Positions 1 to 8,532 of a DNA stretch of 35,653 nucleotides are shown one piece after another. Where the stretch lies: NCBI GenBank assembly GCA_026708185.1, contig JAPOVK010000065.1, forward strand, positions 1-35,653, in the 5' to 3' direction. The DNA comes from Gammaproteobacteria bacterium (GTDB lineage Bacteria > Pseudomonadota > Gammaproteobacteria > Pseudomonadales > Azotimanducaceae). The stretch's first letter is position 1, and each line of letters starts with the position of its first letter. Both the position numbers and the translations under genes were made by a program. Under the pieces are notes generated by a model, which saw only the letters and a list, made by a program, of their open reading frames with translations, had not been told where the DNA came from and did no database searches.

Positions 1-979
1 CGAGTTCCACCAATGCAGCCTGCAGGGTCGAGACACGATCCGACGCGACGGCCGCCGCCTCGGTGAGCCCCGCCACGCGATTCTCGTACTGCCGCGTCAA
101 CGTGTGGCGATCCTTGGCGAGACCTAGCTGCACAACTTCGGCCGAGAGTCGCCGCACACGATCCACGAGGCCGTGAACCGCATCTTGAACCTCCAGGAGG
201 CCCGCGCCGGTCTCGGGATCCCGGACGGCATTCCCATGCGGCATCCTCATCAGGCTGCGGGCGCTTTCCAAGAACATGGTGGCCTTCCGTCGGATCGCCT
301 CCAAGCCGTCGATGTATTCCGACTGTTCGATCTCTGCCGGATCGAACAAGGCGGGCGAATACACGGGAATGTCCGGCCCGAACACGCCGTACTGCTCTGT
401 CGCTTCCTTCGCCCACAACCTCGGGAGGTCCAGCAGAAGCTTCCCGATGTCCCCTTCGGCGAGCGGAAGCGGCGCAAGCGATCGGAACGAAAGCCGCGCG
501 GCGCCCGACTCCGCCCGACGAAGTTCAGCGCTCAACTGCTCCTGCAGAACCACAAGTTCCGTCGGCGTCCCCCGGTTCGCGAGCTGCTCGCGCCGTCTGA
601 GAATGTAGCCCCGCTCGGGCGAATACGGTTCGATCGCAAAGGCACTCGCGAAAGTCGACCTGGCCATGCCGCGCTCGGCCAAGCCATGCAGATCGTACAA
701 GGCCGAGATCAGCTTCGGCGTCACCAGATCACCGATGTGGAACGGGGTCCCATTCGGATAGCGGCCGTCTTCGACGCCGTCGAAGGTGAACTGCACGACC
801 CGGCTGAAAGTGGGCGGCTCCGGGGCATCCCGGCTTACCAGCCAATACGCCCAGTAACCGACGGTGACCAGCAGAAGCGCGCCCAGGAGGGGCAGCCGCA
901 GCGACCATACGAGCAGGATGAGGGAACGTAAGTCCAGTTCCCGCTGCGGTGGCATGAGATCGGCTTCCGGCTGTGACAT
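1..979 (-). CDS. Wzz-like polysaccharide chain-length regulator, 5' part
   Basis: This leftward gene is cut by the left window edge; 326 codons are visible from ATG at 979. The N-terminus is a short cytoplasmic stretch, including LDLRSLILLVWSLRLPLLGA, that runs into one hydrophobic segment at about residues 18-46. A periplasmic region rich in Glu, Arg and Leu follows, probably partly coiled. This is the layout of the Wzz/FepE/Etk N-terminal family, inner-membrane proteins that set polysaccharide chain length together with a Wzy polymerase. The second membrane segment expected at the C-terminus lies outside the window, as would any fused tyrosine kinase. An AGGA lies just ahead of the start but is close to it. 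The nearby flippase and O-antigen ligase support the role. The exact subfamily is inferred. Confidence 0.7.
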   Translation of the reverse strand, partial: MSQPEADLMPPQRELDLRSLILLVWSLRLPLLGALLLVTVGYWAYWLVSRDAPEPPTFSRVVQFTFDGVEDGRYPNGTPFHIGDLVTPKLISALYDLHGLAERGMARSTFASAFAIEPYSPERGYILRRREQLANRGTPTELVVLQEQLSAELRRAESGAARLSFRSLAPLPLAEGDIGKLLLDLPRLWAKEATEQYGVFGPDIPVYSPALFDPAEIEQSEYIDGLEAIRRKATMFLESARSLMRMPHGNAVRDPETGAGLLEVQDAVHGLVDRVRRLSAEVVQLGLAKDRHTLTRQYENRVAGLTEAAAVASDRVSTLQAALVEL

Positions 980-1460
980 GGTCCTGCCAATGCTCGTGGA
1001 TTTCGCGCCCTACGGCGTCTGACTCGTCGAAGCGTCACAAGCCTAGCAGCATTTGTGCACCGCTAGACGGGAAGCGTCCATGTTGCCGAAAATGCGTGCC
1101 CGGTTGGGCCAGCTAACCCCTTCAAGGTTGGCACGCCTTAGTGCGTAGCGCCCGAATCGGTCGCACGGCCACGGAACTATCCGGGCTGAACCAATGGGCG
1201 ACGTGCTTTGGGGCATTGGGCCCTCGCCGTTCCTGCTTACACGCGCCGGGTCGCTCATCGGTCCATTAAGCGGCTGAACTGACACTAGAGGCGCGCGAAA
1301 GTCTGACGTGGAATTCGCGCGAAAGTCGGTGTGCGAACGTGCCCGCAGGGCGGACACGGTTGGCCGGCGGACTGTCGTAGGCCCGAACGCGCGGTCCACG
1401 TCACGTCGGCGAGAACTCCTCCTAGTAGGACATCCTCTGCACGCCTCGTCGATGGGGGCG
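980..1460. other. Intergenic region without a convincing gene
   Basis: This lies between the Wzz-like gene and the DUF2806-like gene. It holds a pair of direct repeats of GCGCGAAAGTC at 1293-1303 and 1317-1327, exactly 24 bases apart. They are followed by GTGCCCGCAGGGCGG, which resembles the repeat cluster at 2647-2940. A 118-codon frame on the minus strand crosses the region but shows no recognisable domain and runs through the repeats, so I do not call it. Confidence 0.5.
1293..1357. repeat. GCGCGAAAGTC direct repeat, member of an intergenic repeat family
   Basis: Two copies of GCGCGAAAGTC start at 1293 and 1317. The second leads into a GC-rich tract, GTGCCCGCAGGGCGG, that shares its core CCCGCAGGGCGG with units at 2647-2940. 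It lies outside any supported gene. The function is unknown; a folded RNA or a miniature mobile element remnant are both possible. Confidence 0.5.
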
Positions 1461-2477
1461 TCAGCCCTGACCGTCCCTATGCGGGCGCGGTTCGCCCCAG
1501 TGAAAAAAAGAACGCCCCGCCGGGGCTTCTCTCATCTCGTACTTACTCTTGACGAAGTGCGCCTTCAGGCGCTCCGTGAACTCAGGCAACGGTTCTAGGT
1601 CAACCACACTGAGGAGTTCGCGGCCTGCGACCGTGAAGGCCGCCCCCTGGACCCGTAACGCTTTCACCTTGGTTTCTTCCGTGGTGCCAACCAACGCCCA
1701 CCAGCGGCTCTGATGTTGGAACGGAAGTTGCAGGTTCGGTGGCAGCTCTTGCACCGAGGTGGCCTCGTGAATGGGACCGTAAGGCATGCGACTCCCGTAA
1801 TCGGGCCGCACCAGGCCGTTCTCCGTCAGCTCCGTCAGTACGTCGTAGGACAGCCCAATGTCCCTAAGACAGTTATTGCCCAACCCGCCATTGACTGCGG
1901 GAACCCTCGTGTCGTTGTCTTTCGAGATGGCGACGGACGCGGCGCGACGGAATCTCTCGGCCGTTCTAGTGCTGATCGTCCCGAGTATCCGGAGCGCGTG
2001 CACCGAGAAGGTGCCTGGCTTGCGGATCTCCCCTTCGAGTACGCGGATGAACGCCGCCCGCATCTCGCCTTCGCCACGGTCGGCTGCTTCCCGCCTGTAG
2101 ACCTCGAACCAGTCATCGTCTGTCACGGCATCGGTCTGTGTGGACTCCGTAGACGGGTCGGGGTCGTGCGCGATCCGAGCGAGAGCAGGACCCACGAGCC
2201 CATCGAGCCGCTCCTGCTTCGTCACCATCTCGTACGCGACGGCCGGTGGTAACCCGGTCCGCTCGACAAGGGTCGTGATCGCTTCTGACTGGCTGCGCGC
2301 CTGCGACAAGCGAAGGCGGGCGACCAATGCGCCAAAGGCAGCATCGGGGACATCTCCCAGCAGCCGCTGCTGTACCTTTCGGAGGTTAGGGAACTTCGGG
2401 ACGAATGGCGCGATGGCCCTGCCGAGGTCTGCAAATTTCTCTCCCAAGCCGTCTTCGGGCGGATTGTCATCGTCCAT
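1461..2477 (-). CDS. DUF2806-like protein of unknown function
   Basis: A 338-residue soluble protein with no signal peptide or membrane segment. The central stretch, about residues 135-165, includes GEMRAAFIRVLEGEIRKPG. With the following helical and mixed region it resembles DUF2806/TIGR03899 proteins, whose function is not established. The start is an ATG at 2477 with only a weak ribosome binding site. The frame stays open through a strong intrinsic terminator at 1503-1530 and ends at 1461. The last 23 or so residues, after KYEMREAPAG, are therefore encoded by terminator sequence and what lies beyond it. A TGA in another frame lies directly before the hairpin, so a small frameshift near the end is an alternative explanation. 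The family call rests on memory of the motif pattern. Confidence 0.55.
   Translation of the reverse strand: MDDDNPPEDGLGEKFADLGRAIAPFVPKFPNLRKVQQRLLGDVPDAAFGALVARLRLSQARSQSEAITTLVERTGLPPAVAYEMVTKQERLDGLVGPALARIAHDPDPSTESTQTDAVTDDDWFEVYRREAADRGEGEMRAAFIRVLEGEIRKPGTFSVHALRILGTISTRTAERFRRAASVAISKDNDTRVPAVNGGLGNNCLRDIGLSYDVLTELTENGLVRPDYGSRMPYGPIHEATSVQELPPNLQLPFQHQSRWWALVGTTEETKVKALRVQGAAFTVAGRELLSVVDLEPLPEFTERLKAHFVKSKYEMREAPAGRSFFHWGEPRPHRDGQG
1503..1530 (-). terminator. Intrinsic terminator inside the 3' end of the DUF2806-like frame
   Basis: Read on the minus strand, a stem pairs AGAA and GCCCC with GGGGC and TTCT around a GCC loop, with one bulged base. A run of seven T follows at once. 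This is a textbook Rho-independent terminator for the leftward gene. It sits inside the open frame, upstream of the stop codon at 1461-1463, so most transcripts would lack an in-frame stop. Confidence 0.8.
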
Positions 2478-3029
2478 GGCAGTCCAGCGGCGGCGATCGA
2501 GAAGGCGCCCACCGTATAGGCGGGATCGTCACTCGTCAACGCGGCTGCCGCAATCGCGCCAAGGCGGCTGGTCGTCTGGCTTGAAGACCCTTGCCAACCG
2601 CCCCGGCTTTGGATACGGGGATTGGGGAACCTTGCCGACTTGCGCCGCGCGAATGTCCGCCCGCGCCGGTCGCGAAACGCGTGTGGCGGCTGCGCCCGCA
2701 GAGCTGAGAGGCGGAGAGGCCGGGCCGCAGCCCTAGTGACGCGCCTCACTTGGGCCGCGCGAATGTCCAAGGCCTCGACGCGCCAAAACGCGCCTTAGCG
2801 GCTGCGCCCGCAGGGCGGGAGGGGCGGATAGGAAGGGGGGCACAGCCGACTACCTTGCGACCCGCGAATGTCCGCGCTCGGTGTATGCGAAACGCGAAGC
2901 TCGGCGGCGTCCGCAGGGCGGGGTGCCCGCCGCGCGGACGGCTGCAACGACATCGCCGGGCTGTGGCTGGTTGCAGCTGGTGGGGAGAGGGTGTCTATGC
3001 GCTCGTCGACGAAAGCGTCGGTCGCGCGT
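2478..3029. other. Intergenic region carrying a three-unit GC-rich repeat cluster
   Basis: About 550 bases lie between two leftward genes. No protein frame here has a recognisable domain. The notable content is the repeat cluster at 2647-2940. The promoter of the DUF2806-like gene is presumably at the left end of this region, but I could not identify it with confidence. Confidence 0.5.
2647..2940. repeat. Three imperfect tandem units of about 105-110 bp
   Basis: The motif GAATGTCC, preceded by GCGC or CCGC, occurs at 2651, 2761 and 2866, giving spacings of 110 and 105 bases. Each unit continues after 20-25 variable bases with a block like CGAAACGCG or AAAACGCG. A GC-rich block such as GGCTGCGCCCGCAGGGCGG follows, containing the inverted repeat CTGCG/CGCAG. 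The units have diverged but keep the same order of blocks. A related copy lies at 1293-1357. They are intergenic and have no long open frame in common. Confidence 0.6.
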
Positions 3030-3602
3030 TCACCCCGGGTCGCCGTCGTTTTCGTCACCGTTTCGCTGGGAACGGTCGAGGAAGCGACGAGCGATTCCCC
3101 TTAGCAGCAAAGTCACCGTGTTCGTGGCGAGGCCCGACGTTAACACCAATATCCCCAGCCTTTCCCAGGTGCCGACTGCTGCCGCAAACCCGCTTAGATA
3201 GAGTCCCGCGAAAACGACGACGCCAGCGAGGAATCCGGGAAGTGCCCCCGGCCCGGACAGACCAGCGAAAAGGGAGCCCGGAATGCGGCGAATGAGCGGC
3301 CAAAGAGACGCCAGGGGACGGCCCACGGCGATCACGACTTGGACGGAGCGGGCCGCGAACCATTTCATGCCGTAGAAGAGCGCGCCGCAGAAGCCGCCGA
3401 TGCTACCGAGCCCGAACACGATCAAAAGGACGGTCACCCAATCTGCCCCTTCTTCGGTGGGCGATGGCGCCAACAAAACGACGATCGCGAATCCGACCGC
3501 CGCAACCACAAGGCCGCCAAGGGCTTCCCCGAATAGGTCCGCCGCGTCGTCGCCCGTCCGCTCTAGACGTTCTCTTAGACTAGGTTTCGCGGGGTCACTC
3601 AT
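3030..3602 (-). CDS. Small four-helix membrane protein, unknown function
   Basis: A 190-residue protein with four hydrophobic segments at about residues 28-45, 56-78, 122-144 and 148-167. The N-terminus is charged (MSDPAKPSLRERLERTGDD) and the short C-terminal tail is Asp/Asn-rich. I chose the ATG at 3602 over one five codons upstream at 3617 because AAGG lies six bases ahead of it. No family was recognised. It is likely an inner-membrane protein. It lies leftward upstream of the DUF2806-like gene, separated by the repeat cluster, so joint transcription is uncertain. Confidence 0.65.
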   Translation of the reverse strand: MSDPAKPSLRERLERTGDDAADLFGEALGGLVVAAVGFAIVVLLAPSPTEEGADWVTVLLIVFGLGSIGGFCGALFYGMKWFAARSVQVVIAVGRPLASLWPLIRRIPGSLFAGLSGPGALPGFLAGVVVFAGLYLSGFAAAVGTWERLGILVLTSGLATNTVTLLLRGIARRFLDRSQRNGDENDGDPG

Positions 3603-4321
3603 TGCTCGCCTTGCCATGGCGGCGCTTTTGTCACCGTGTCGGTCTTTCGCACCAGAGTAGCAGATGCAGCGCCAGTCTCAGGTCGTCAATCCGGCGCGCC
3701 TTCGCTCCCAATCGCAGTCGTACCAGAATGCGGCTTCGCCATCGAAAATGTCGTCATTCACTCCAGCGACAACCGTTTGGCCTGCTCCGCGACAACCTCC
3801 GCGAGCAACTGTGCGGCACGCGCCACCCGCCCCGATGACAGCGGCCGCTGCGACCAGAATGGCGAAACAGCGCAGCACCCTCGGGGCTTGCGATCGCCCG
3901 GTTGGAGCTCTCTGGACGATTCCGCTGGCGACTCTTGTCGGCCACTTGGACACCGTCAACTCCAGACCATGGGTTCGATAATGATGCATAGGGTAGCCCG
4001 ACTTCGGCGACCGAGTGTACGGATGCAGGCGCACCGGTCGCTGCATGGGATCGGGGTAAGACCCGTTTCGGGTCATCCATTCCCGACGCCACATCGGCTC
4101 GGACAGGTACACCGGTACGGCCGTCGGGCGGTCGTTGCGGCCGACGCGTCATGCGCAGGGGCAACGAATTCCTTGGGCGCCTGAATGCCGGTGTGCGGCT
4201 GCAGCGGAGGAGGCTGTCTCGTCCCGCCGCGAGTTCCGGCCACCTGTAACGTCCCTCGACCATACGCCGACCGTTGCCCCAGCCTCACGCCCCCGTTCCT
4301 CAAACGTCAAGCAAAATACGT
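3603..4321. other. Intergenic region, at most a gene remnant
   Basis: About 720 bases separate the four-helix membrane protein from the TylF-like methyltransferase. A minus-strand frame ending at 3678 encodes one hydrophobic stretch (VLRCFAILVAAAAVIGAGGA) and a tail ending in AFWYDCDWERRRAGLTT, possibly from a GTG at 3953. It lacks a ribosome binding site and its third-position GC bias is only moderate, so it is no more than a possible small membrane protein or remnant. Nothing else is convincing here. Confidence 0.3.
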
Positions 4322-5068
4322 TCAACGCTTCGCTGATTCCGGTCTCTCCTTCACGACGTACCACCTGTCCAGAAACCGCGACTTGACGGCCCCCAACTGC
4401 CAACGGTCGAGAAACTCGTCGATCGCGCGGGTGGCGCCGGGAAAGGCCTCGCTACGGTATTCGTCGAAGGTCACGATTCCGCCCGGGGACACGAAGGGCC
4501 AAAGCCAGTCCAGTGCCGTCTTGTAGGACTCGTACAAATCGACGTCGAGGTGGAGCAGCGCGATCGCTCGGCCATCGTAGGCTGGGAGGGACTCCGCCAG
4601 CGTGCCCCGCACGAAAGAGATGTTTTCGTCGATGAAGTCGCTGGCCACACCGTTGAACTGAAGCAACTCGCGGACGTTCGCCTCGGAGTGGCTGAGCCAC
4701 CCGGCCTTGTGGGCGTTGCCGCGCCCATCCTCGGCAGTCGGTTCGGGCAGACCCTCGAATGTGTCGAAGCCGACGATTCGTCGCGGTCTCGCGACACACT
4801 GGGTCAGGATCGCAAAGACGAACAGGGAGCGCCCTGGTCCCACGCCACATTCGACGATCTGGCCCTCGACATCCTCCAACTGCAAAAGAAGCTCGCGAAA
4901 GTGCAAGAACCGTCGAGCGGATGTCGTGTGCAGCTCATACGGCCAAAGGCTCGACCTCGACTCCGGGACGGTAACGAAGTCGACGCCAAGAAGTCGTCGC
5001 CCCCAGTTCTTGAGAGCACGTTTATGTCGGGGAGTGAGTCTACGCAGGGCATCCAACAACGCTGGCAC
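4322..5068 (-). CDS. TylF/MycF-family methyltransferase
   Basis: A 248-residue enzyme of the TylF (macrocin O-methyltransferase) family, which moves a methyl group from S-adenosylmethionine to a sugar hydroxyl. Visible motifs are VECGVGPGRS at residues 72-81 for the cofactor loop, FDTFEGLPEP at 101-110, LHLDVDLYES at 172-181 and FDEY at 201-204. The Asp-rich motifs match the metal-binding acidic residues known in this family. The start is GTG at 5068, chosen because GGGAGG lies about seven bases ahead. It diverges from the methyltransferase at 5267. Its place beside a glycan locus suggests it decorates a polysaccharide sugar, though the substrate is inferred. Confidence 0.85.
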   Translation of the reverse strand: MPALLDALRRLTPRHKRALKNWGRRLLGVDFVTVPESRSSLWPYELHTTSARRFLHFRELLLQLEDVEGQIVECGVGPGRSLFVFAILTQCVARPRRIVGFDTFEGLPEPTAEDGRGNAHKAGWLSHSEANVRELLQFNGVASDFIDENISFVRGTLAESLPAYDGRAIALLHLDVDLYESYKTALDWLWPFVSPGGIVTFDEYRSEAFPGATRAIDEFLDRWQLGAVKSRFLDRWYVVKERPESAKR

Positions 5069-5210
5069 GGCTAGCCTCCCTTGCTAAGTCCACACCCGGG
5101 CGCAAAGCGGCCGATTTTGGCGCCCAACATGGCAGGCGTCAGACGGTGCGGCAGTCATTTCCCGACAAGAGCCTGATGTGCTGCCGACAGAGGACGAGAT
5201 CGAGTCCGCG

Positions 5211-5227
5211 CTAGGCGACTCGCCTAG
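5211..5227. promoter_or_regulatory. 17-bp palindrome between divergent methyltransferase genes
   Basis: The two 8-base arms CTAGGCGA and TCGCCTAG are perfect inverted repeats around a single C. The site lies 40 bases ahead of the rightward methyltransferase start and 140 bases ahead of the leftward one. The size and symmetry suit an operator for a dimeric regulator, but this is inference only. It could also be a weak hairpin. Confidence 0.3.
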
Positions 5228-5266
5228 ACTTAGACTAAACCGACCGACCAAAAAGAGATCCTGCAC

Positions 5267-6145
5267 ATGCTCATCCCCGCGGGCGCGCGGGTGACACCCC
5301 TTGCGCTGAAGGTTCACCAGGAACCGCAAGCCGACTGGTACGAGCAGGCGCGCCTCGTCCTGCGCGGCCGCGATGGCGGGGAACACGGCAAACTCCTCTA
5401 CTCGCTCATTCGTGAGCGACAAGCCTATGGCCGGAAGGTCGTGGCCCTCGACATAGGCACCGCGCGCGGCTTTTCCGCCATCACCATGAGCCGTGCCCTG
5501 CTCGACGCGGACCTGGACGGCCACGTCTACACGATGGATGTGATCGACCACGACGATGCCTATGACTGGCACGCTGCAAAACACAGTTCCGACGATCCCT
5601 TGGCGGACGGGCCATCGCCCCGTTCAGCGATCTGGAAACGGTGGTTTCCCGACGAGACCACACGCATCACGTCCATCAACGGCCGATCAACCCGATTGCT
5701 ACGCGATTGGCCGCACGGTCGCATTGACGTGGCGTTCCTGGACGGCAGTCACGCGTACGACGACGTCAAGGCGGAGCTCGACATGCTGGACGCGATCATG
5801 GCGGACGACGGCGTCATCGTTCTCGATGACGTGCATTTCGGGGTGGTGATCGGTCGCGTTCGATCTCGCGCCGTCAGCGTTCTGGCGTGGCTCGTACTAG
5901 GCACTCTGCGAAAGGTGATTCCGAAAGCACAGTTCCACAACGCCCGACTCGGCGTCGGTGCGGAGTACGCGATCGTCGAACGGCGGTTCACCGGCATCCG
6001 CAAGGCGGTCGAGCAGTTCATCGCCGAGAACGGTCGGGATTGGTCCATCGAGCTTGTCCCCATGCCGCGCCGGGGCGCGTATCAGACCGGCGATTACGCC
6101 TTGGCCGTTCTGACGCGGCAGCGCGGCGACGGCATGCGTACCTGA
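5267..6145 (+). CDS. Class I SAM-dependent methyltransferase
   Basis: A 292-residue protein with a Rossmann-type methyltransferase core. LDIGTARGFS at residues 61-70 is the glycine-rich cofactor loop, FLDGSHAYDDV lies at 157-167 and VIVLDDVH at 183-190. This pattern is typical of the Methyltransf_24 type found in surface polysaccharide and glycolipid loci. The start is ATG at 5267, with a purine-rich AAAAAGAGA about eight bases ahead. The C-terminal hundred residues are less conserved and probably bind the acceptor. It converges on the leftward glycosyltransferase operon, with only seven bases between the stop codons. The acceptor is unknown. Confidence 0.8.
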   Translation: MLIPAGARVTPLALKVHQEPQADWYEQARLVLRGRDGGEHGKLLYSLIRERQAYGRKVVALDIGTARGFSAITMSRALLDADLDGHVYTMDVIDHDDAYDWHAAKHSSDDPLADGPSPRSAIWKRWFPDETTRITSINGRSTRLLRDWPHGRIDVAFLDGSHAYDDVKAELDMLDAIMADDGVIVLDDVHFGVVIGRVRSRAVSVLAWLVLGTLRKVIPKAQFHNARLGVGAEYAIVERRFTGIRKAVEQFIAENGRDWSIELVPMPRRGAYQTGDYALAVLTRQRGDGMRT

Positions 6146-6152
6146 CACGGCA

Positions 6153-7313
6153 CTAGGCCAACGACAGGATCGATCGATAGAGGTCAGCGAAGCCCCCCGC
6201 AACTGCCGACCAGCTATAACGCTCCCCCACCATGCGACGACCCGCCCGACCAGCCTCCTTCCGACGGCGTTCGTCAGCGAGCAGCGCAGAGATGGCATCG
6301 CCAATCTCCCCGACGTTGTTTCGGACGATCAACCCGGCCCTGCGCTCCGCCACTTCCGGGAAGTTGCAGTGTTCCGAGACCACGACCGGCAATCCCGCGG
6401 CCAGGGCTTCCAGGACAGCATTGCTGAACCCTTCCGCATAGGACGGCAGGACGAACACGTCGGCACACGCCAGCGCCGCGAGCTTGTCGTCGCCGTCAAG
6501 GGCACCGGTGAACGTCACGCGGTCGATAACGCCCGCCGCCTCCAGCAGGCGAGTGGTCCGCGCTTGCGTACCCCCTTCGTTCGGGCCAACGATCAGCAAG
6601 ACCGCGTCGTCGAACCGCCTGGCGATGTCAACGAAGCTTCTAGCCAGGAGGTCCACACCCTTGTTCGCGGTCAGGCGGCCGAGGAACAGAATCACACGCC
6701 GATCCGCAAGCCGCGGGAACCGCTCGTAGAAAGGCGTGATTTCCAGTTGGTCGACGGCTTGCTCGAGGTCCGTATCAACGCCGTTCGGTATCACCGTCAC
6801 CGAGGTGCCGACGCCGAGCGCGTTAGCGTGGCCGGCCTCTACCGTGGTCAAGGCGTGCAGGGCGGCTGCAGAGGTCAGCAAACGTCGTTGGACAAGCCGC
6901 ATGTAGAGCCACTTGCGCGCCGCTTTCTGTCGCAAGGCCACCGGGTCGAGGCCGCCCCGCAGCGAGACCAGGCAAGGCACACCGTGCTGGCGGGCCGCCC
7001 GGCAAGCCACGAAACCGGGGTGGTGCCAGAGCTCATGGACATGGACGATGTCGAACCCCGCGATGCGTCTGTCGACGAAGTCGGCCAACTCCCGCGAGTG
7101 CGAATTCCACAGGGAACTCAATCGCGAAGCGGCGCAGGCATGGACAGGGACATCCGGTACCGGCAGCGGGGGCCGGTGAAACCGCCCGCCAGCGGTGGTC
7201 AGGACTTCGCAGCCGACGCCGAACCCAGCCAGGGCCGTCGTCAGTCCGCGCAAGGCGACCGGGGGCCCACCGGCCTCCGCCGACATCGTGGGCGTGACGT
7301 GGAGCACTTTCAT
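6153..7313 (-). CDS. GT4-type glycosyltransferase
   Basis: A 386-residue GT-B fold transferase, last gene of the leftward glycan operon. MKVLHVTPTMSAEAGGPPVA starts the N-terminal nucleotide fold. VIPNGVD and FLGRLTANKGVDLL open the C-terminal domain, and EGFSNAVLEALAAGLPVV at about 294-311 is the E-x7-E donor-sugar motif of GT family 4. Enzymes of this family transfer a sugar from a nucleotide diphosphate with retention of configuration. I place the start at ATG 7313, 34 bases after the upstream stop, and not 42 codons earlier, because only this start gives a normal GT-B N-terminus. The sugar and acceptor cannot be read from the sequence. Confidence 0.88.
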   Translation of the reverse strand: MKVLHVTPTMSAEAGGPPVALRGLTTALAGFGVGCEVLTTAGGRFHRPPLPVPDVPVHACAASRLSSLWNSHSRELADFVDRRIAGFDIVHVHELWHHPGFVACRAARQHGVPCLVSLRGGLDPVALRQKAARKWLYMRLVQRRLLTSAAALHALTTVEAGHANALGVGTSVTVIPNGVDTDLEQAVDQLEITPFYERFPRLADRRVILFLGRLTANKGVDLLARSFVDIARRFDDAVLLIVGPNEGGTQARTTRLLEAAGVIDRVTFTGALDGDDKLAALACADVFVLPSYAEGFSNAVLEALAAGLPVVVSEHCNFPEVAERRAGLIVRNNVGEIGDAISALLADERRRKEAGRAGRRMVGERYSWSAVAGGFADLYRSILSLA

Positions 7314-7347
7314 TGCGAGAGGCGTTCCTGTTCCGACGATGGGCGTG

Positions 7348-8532
7348 TCAAACAGCGAGCTCGCGATAAAGCCGGATGTGCTGATCGACCACCGATCGGA
7401 TCGAAAAGCGTTCCGCGGTTTCCCGTCCCTTCCGAGCAAGCCGCTTGCGCAGTTCGGGGTCCCGATACAAGCTCACGAGCGCGGACGCCAACCCGGCCGG
7501 ATCCTCAGGCGAGAACATCAGCCCGTTGACACCCTCCTCGAGGAAATCACCAACACCACCCTGCCGTGTCGCCACTACCGTGGTGCCGAACTTCATCGCT
7601 TCGAGCGCGACGAGCCCGAAGGCTTCGAAGTGTGATGGCAGGCAGAAGACGTCACAGGCGCGGTAGCACGCATGTTTGTCAGCGCCTGTGACGATCCCAA
7701 CGAACTCCACGGTGTCGGCAACCCCCCGGCGCCGCGCTAAACGCTTCAATGGCTCTGCGAGCGGCCCGGAGCAGGTCAGGTACAGCTTCGAGTCCCCGAG
7801 CTGATCTCGAGCGACGGCCATGGCATCGATCAGCGTCGACACGTTCTTGACTTCGCGGGCGCTCGACAACGACAGGATGTTGATACCGTCGTTCGGCGGG
7901 CTGATGGATGGCGACTGCGACGGCAACGCCGTCCCGGGATTCGTCTCGAAGTCGTCCTCGCCCGGGCCCGGCACGCCGTTGTGAATAACGCGAATGAGAC
8001 CGGGCGCAGTTCCCGCGGACGCCGCCTTCGCGGCCATCGCGCGACTTACCGTCACATGCGCGGCAAGCCGGCGCGTGACGACGCGTGCCAGCAGTCGGGA
8101 CCGCCAATTGCCTAGACTGCCGTACGGGATGTCGGGCAACCAGACAACGTCGTGCCCATGGGATGTCGCCAATACCCTGGACCGCACACCTGCCAACCGA
8201 CAGGCTGCCAGGACGCAATACCCGTCCGGCATGAGGGAGTGGCAGTGAACGATATCCGGCCGGATCAGGCGCAGCAGGTGAACGAGACGCGCAATCAACC
8301 GGAAGGTGCGGACAACGCTTCGGCCATCGATGCGAAGGTCGTAGACCGGTATGTTCCTGAAACGCGTGAACGCCCGCGAGGCTTCGTTGGGGTAGGCGAA
8401 GTGGAAGTCCACACCGCTGTCGGCGGCGCGGCGGTCGAAGGAGTCCAGGATCCACTTCAACTCGAACTGGAGCCCGCCGACGACGGGTAGGAACGTCGTC
8501 GTGACCATCAGCACCGACGGCTTAGAGGCCAT
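7348..8532 (-). CDS. GT4-type glycosyltransferase
   Basis: A 394-residue GT-B transferase. The N-terminal domain has MVTTTFLPVVGGLQ and a DIVHCHS loop. The C-terminal domain has RVIHNGVPG, LSLSSAREVKNVSTLI and EAFGLVALEAMKFGTTVV at about 303-320. The last is the E-x7-E signature of family 4, with VGDFLEEGVNGL following. The start ATG overlaps the stop of the preceding transferase by 11 bases and has a purine-rich stretch ahead, so translation is probably coupled. It belongs to the same leftward operon as its neighbours. It is likely cytoplasmic and acts on a lipid-linked glycan, which is inference from context. Confidence 0.88.
   Translation of the reverse strand: MASKPSVLMVTTTFLPVVGGLQFELKWILDSFDRRAADSGVDFHFAYPNEASRAFTRFRNIPVYDLRIDGRSVVRTFRLIARLVHLLRLIRPDIVHCHSLMPDGYCVLAACRLAGVRSRVLATSHGHDVVWLPDIPYGSLGNWRSRLLARVVTRRLAAHVTVSRAMAAKAASAGTAPGLIRVIHNGVPGPGEDDFETNPGTALPSQSPSISPPNDGINILSLSSAREVKNVSTLIDAMAVARDQLGDSKLYLTCSGPLAEPLKRLARRRGVADTVEFVGIVTGADKHACYRACDVFCLPSHFEAFGLVALEAMKFGTTVVATRQGGVGDFLEEGVNGLMFSPEDPAGLASALVSLYRDPELRKRLARKGRETAERFSIRSVVDQHIRLYRELAV

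Noticed and set aside
173-931. A long plus-strand frame over the left end
   Set aside because: The minus strand here encodes a better protein with a membrane helix and Wzz-like layout that runs off the edge; the plus frame has the Arg/Pro-rich look of an antisense shadow.
1043-1399. A 118-codon minus-strand frame in the gap after the Wzz-like gene
   Set aside because: No domain, no ribosome site, and it crosses the direct repeats.
2647-2940. Integron attC sites or a CRISPR array
   Set aside because: The spacing of about 108 bases superficially suits cassettes, but there is no GTTRRRY/RYYYAAC pair, no integrase, no cassette genes, and the units are too diverged for CRISPR repeats.
3678-4112. 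A minus-strand frame with one hydrophobic stretch
   Set aside because: Possible start codons lack ribosome sites, base use is only weakly coding-like and no family is recognised; kept only as a remark in the gap entry.
7314-7439. An earlier start for the GT4 gene ending at 6153
   Set aside because: The 42 extra residues overlap the upstream gene and precede a normal GT-B start, MKVLHVTP.
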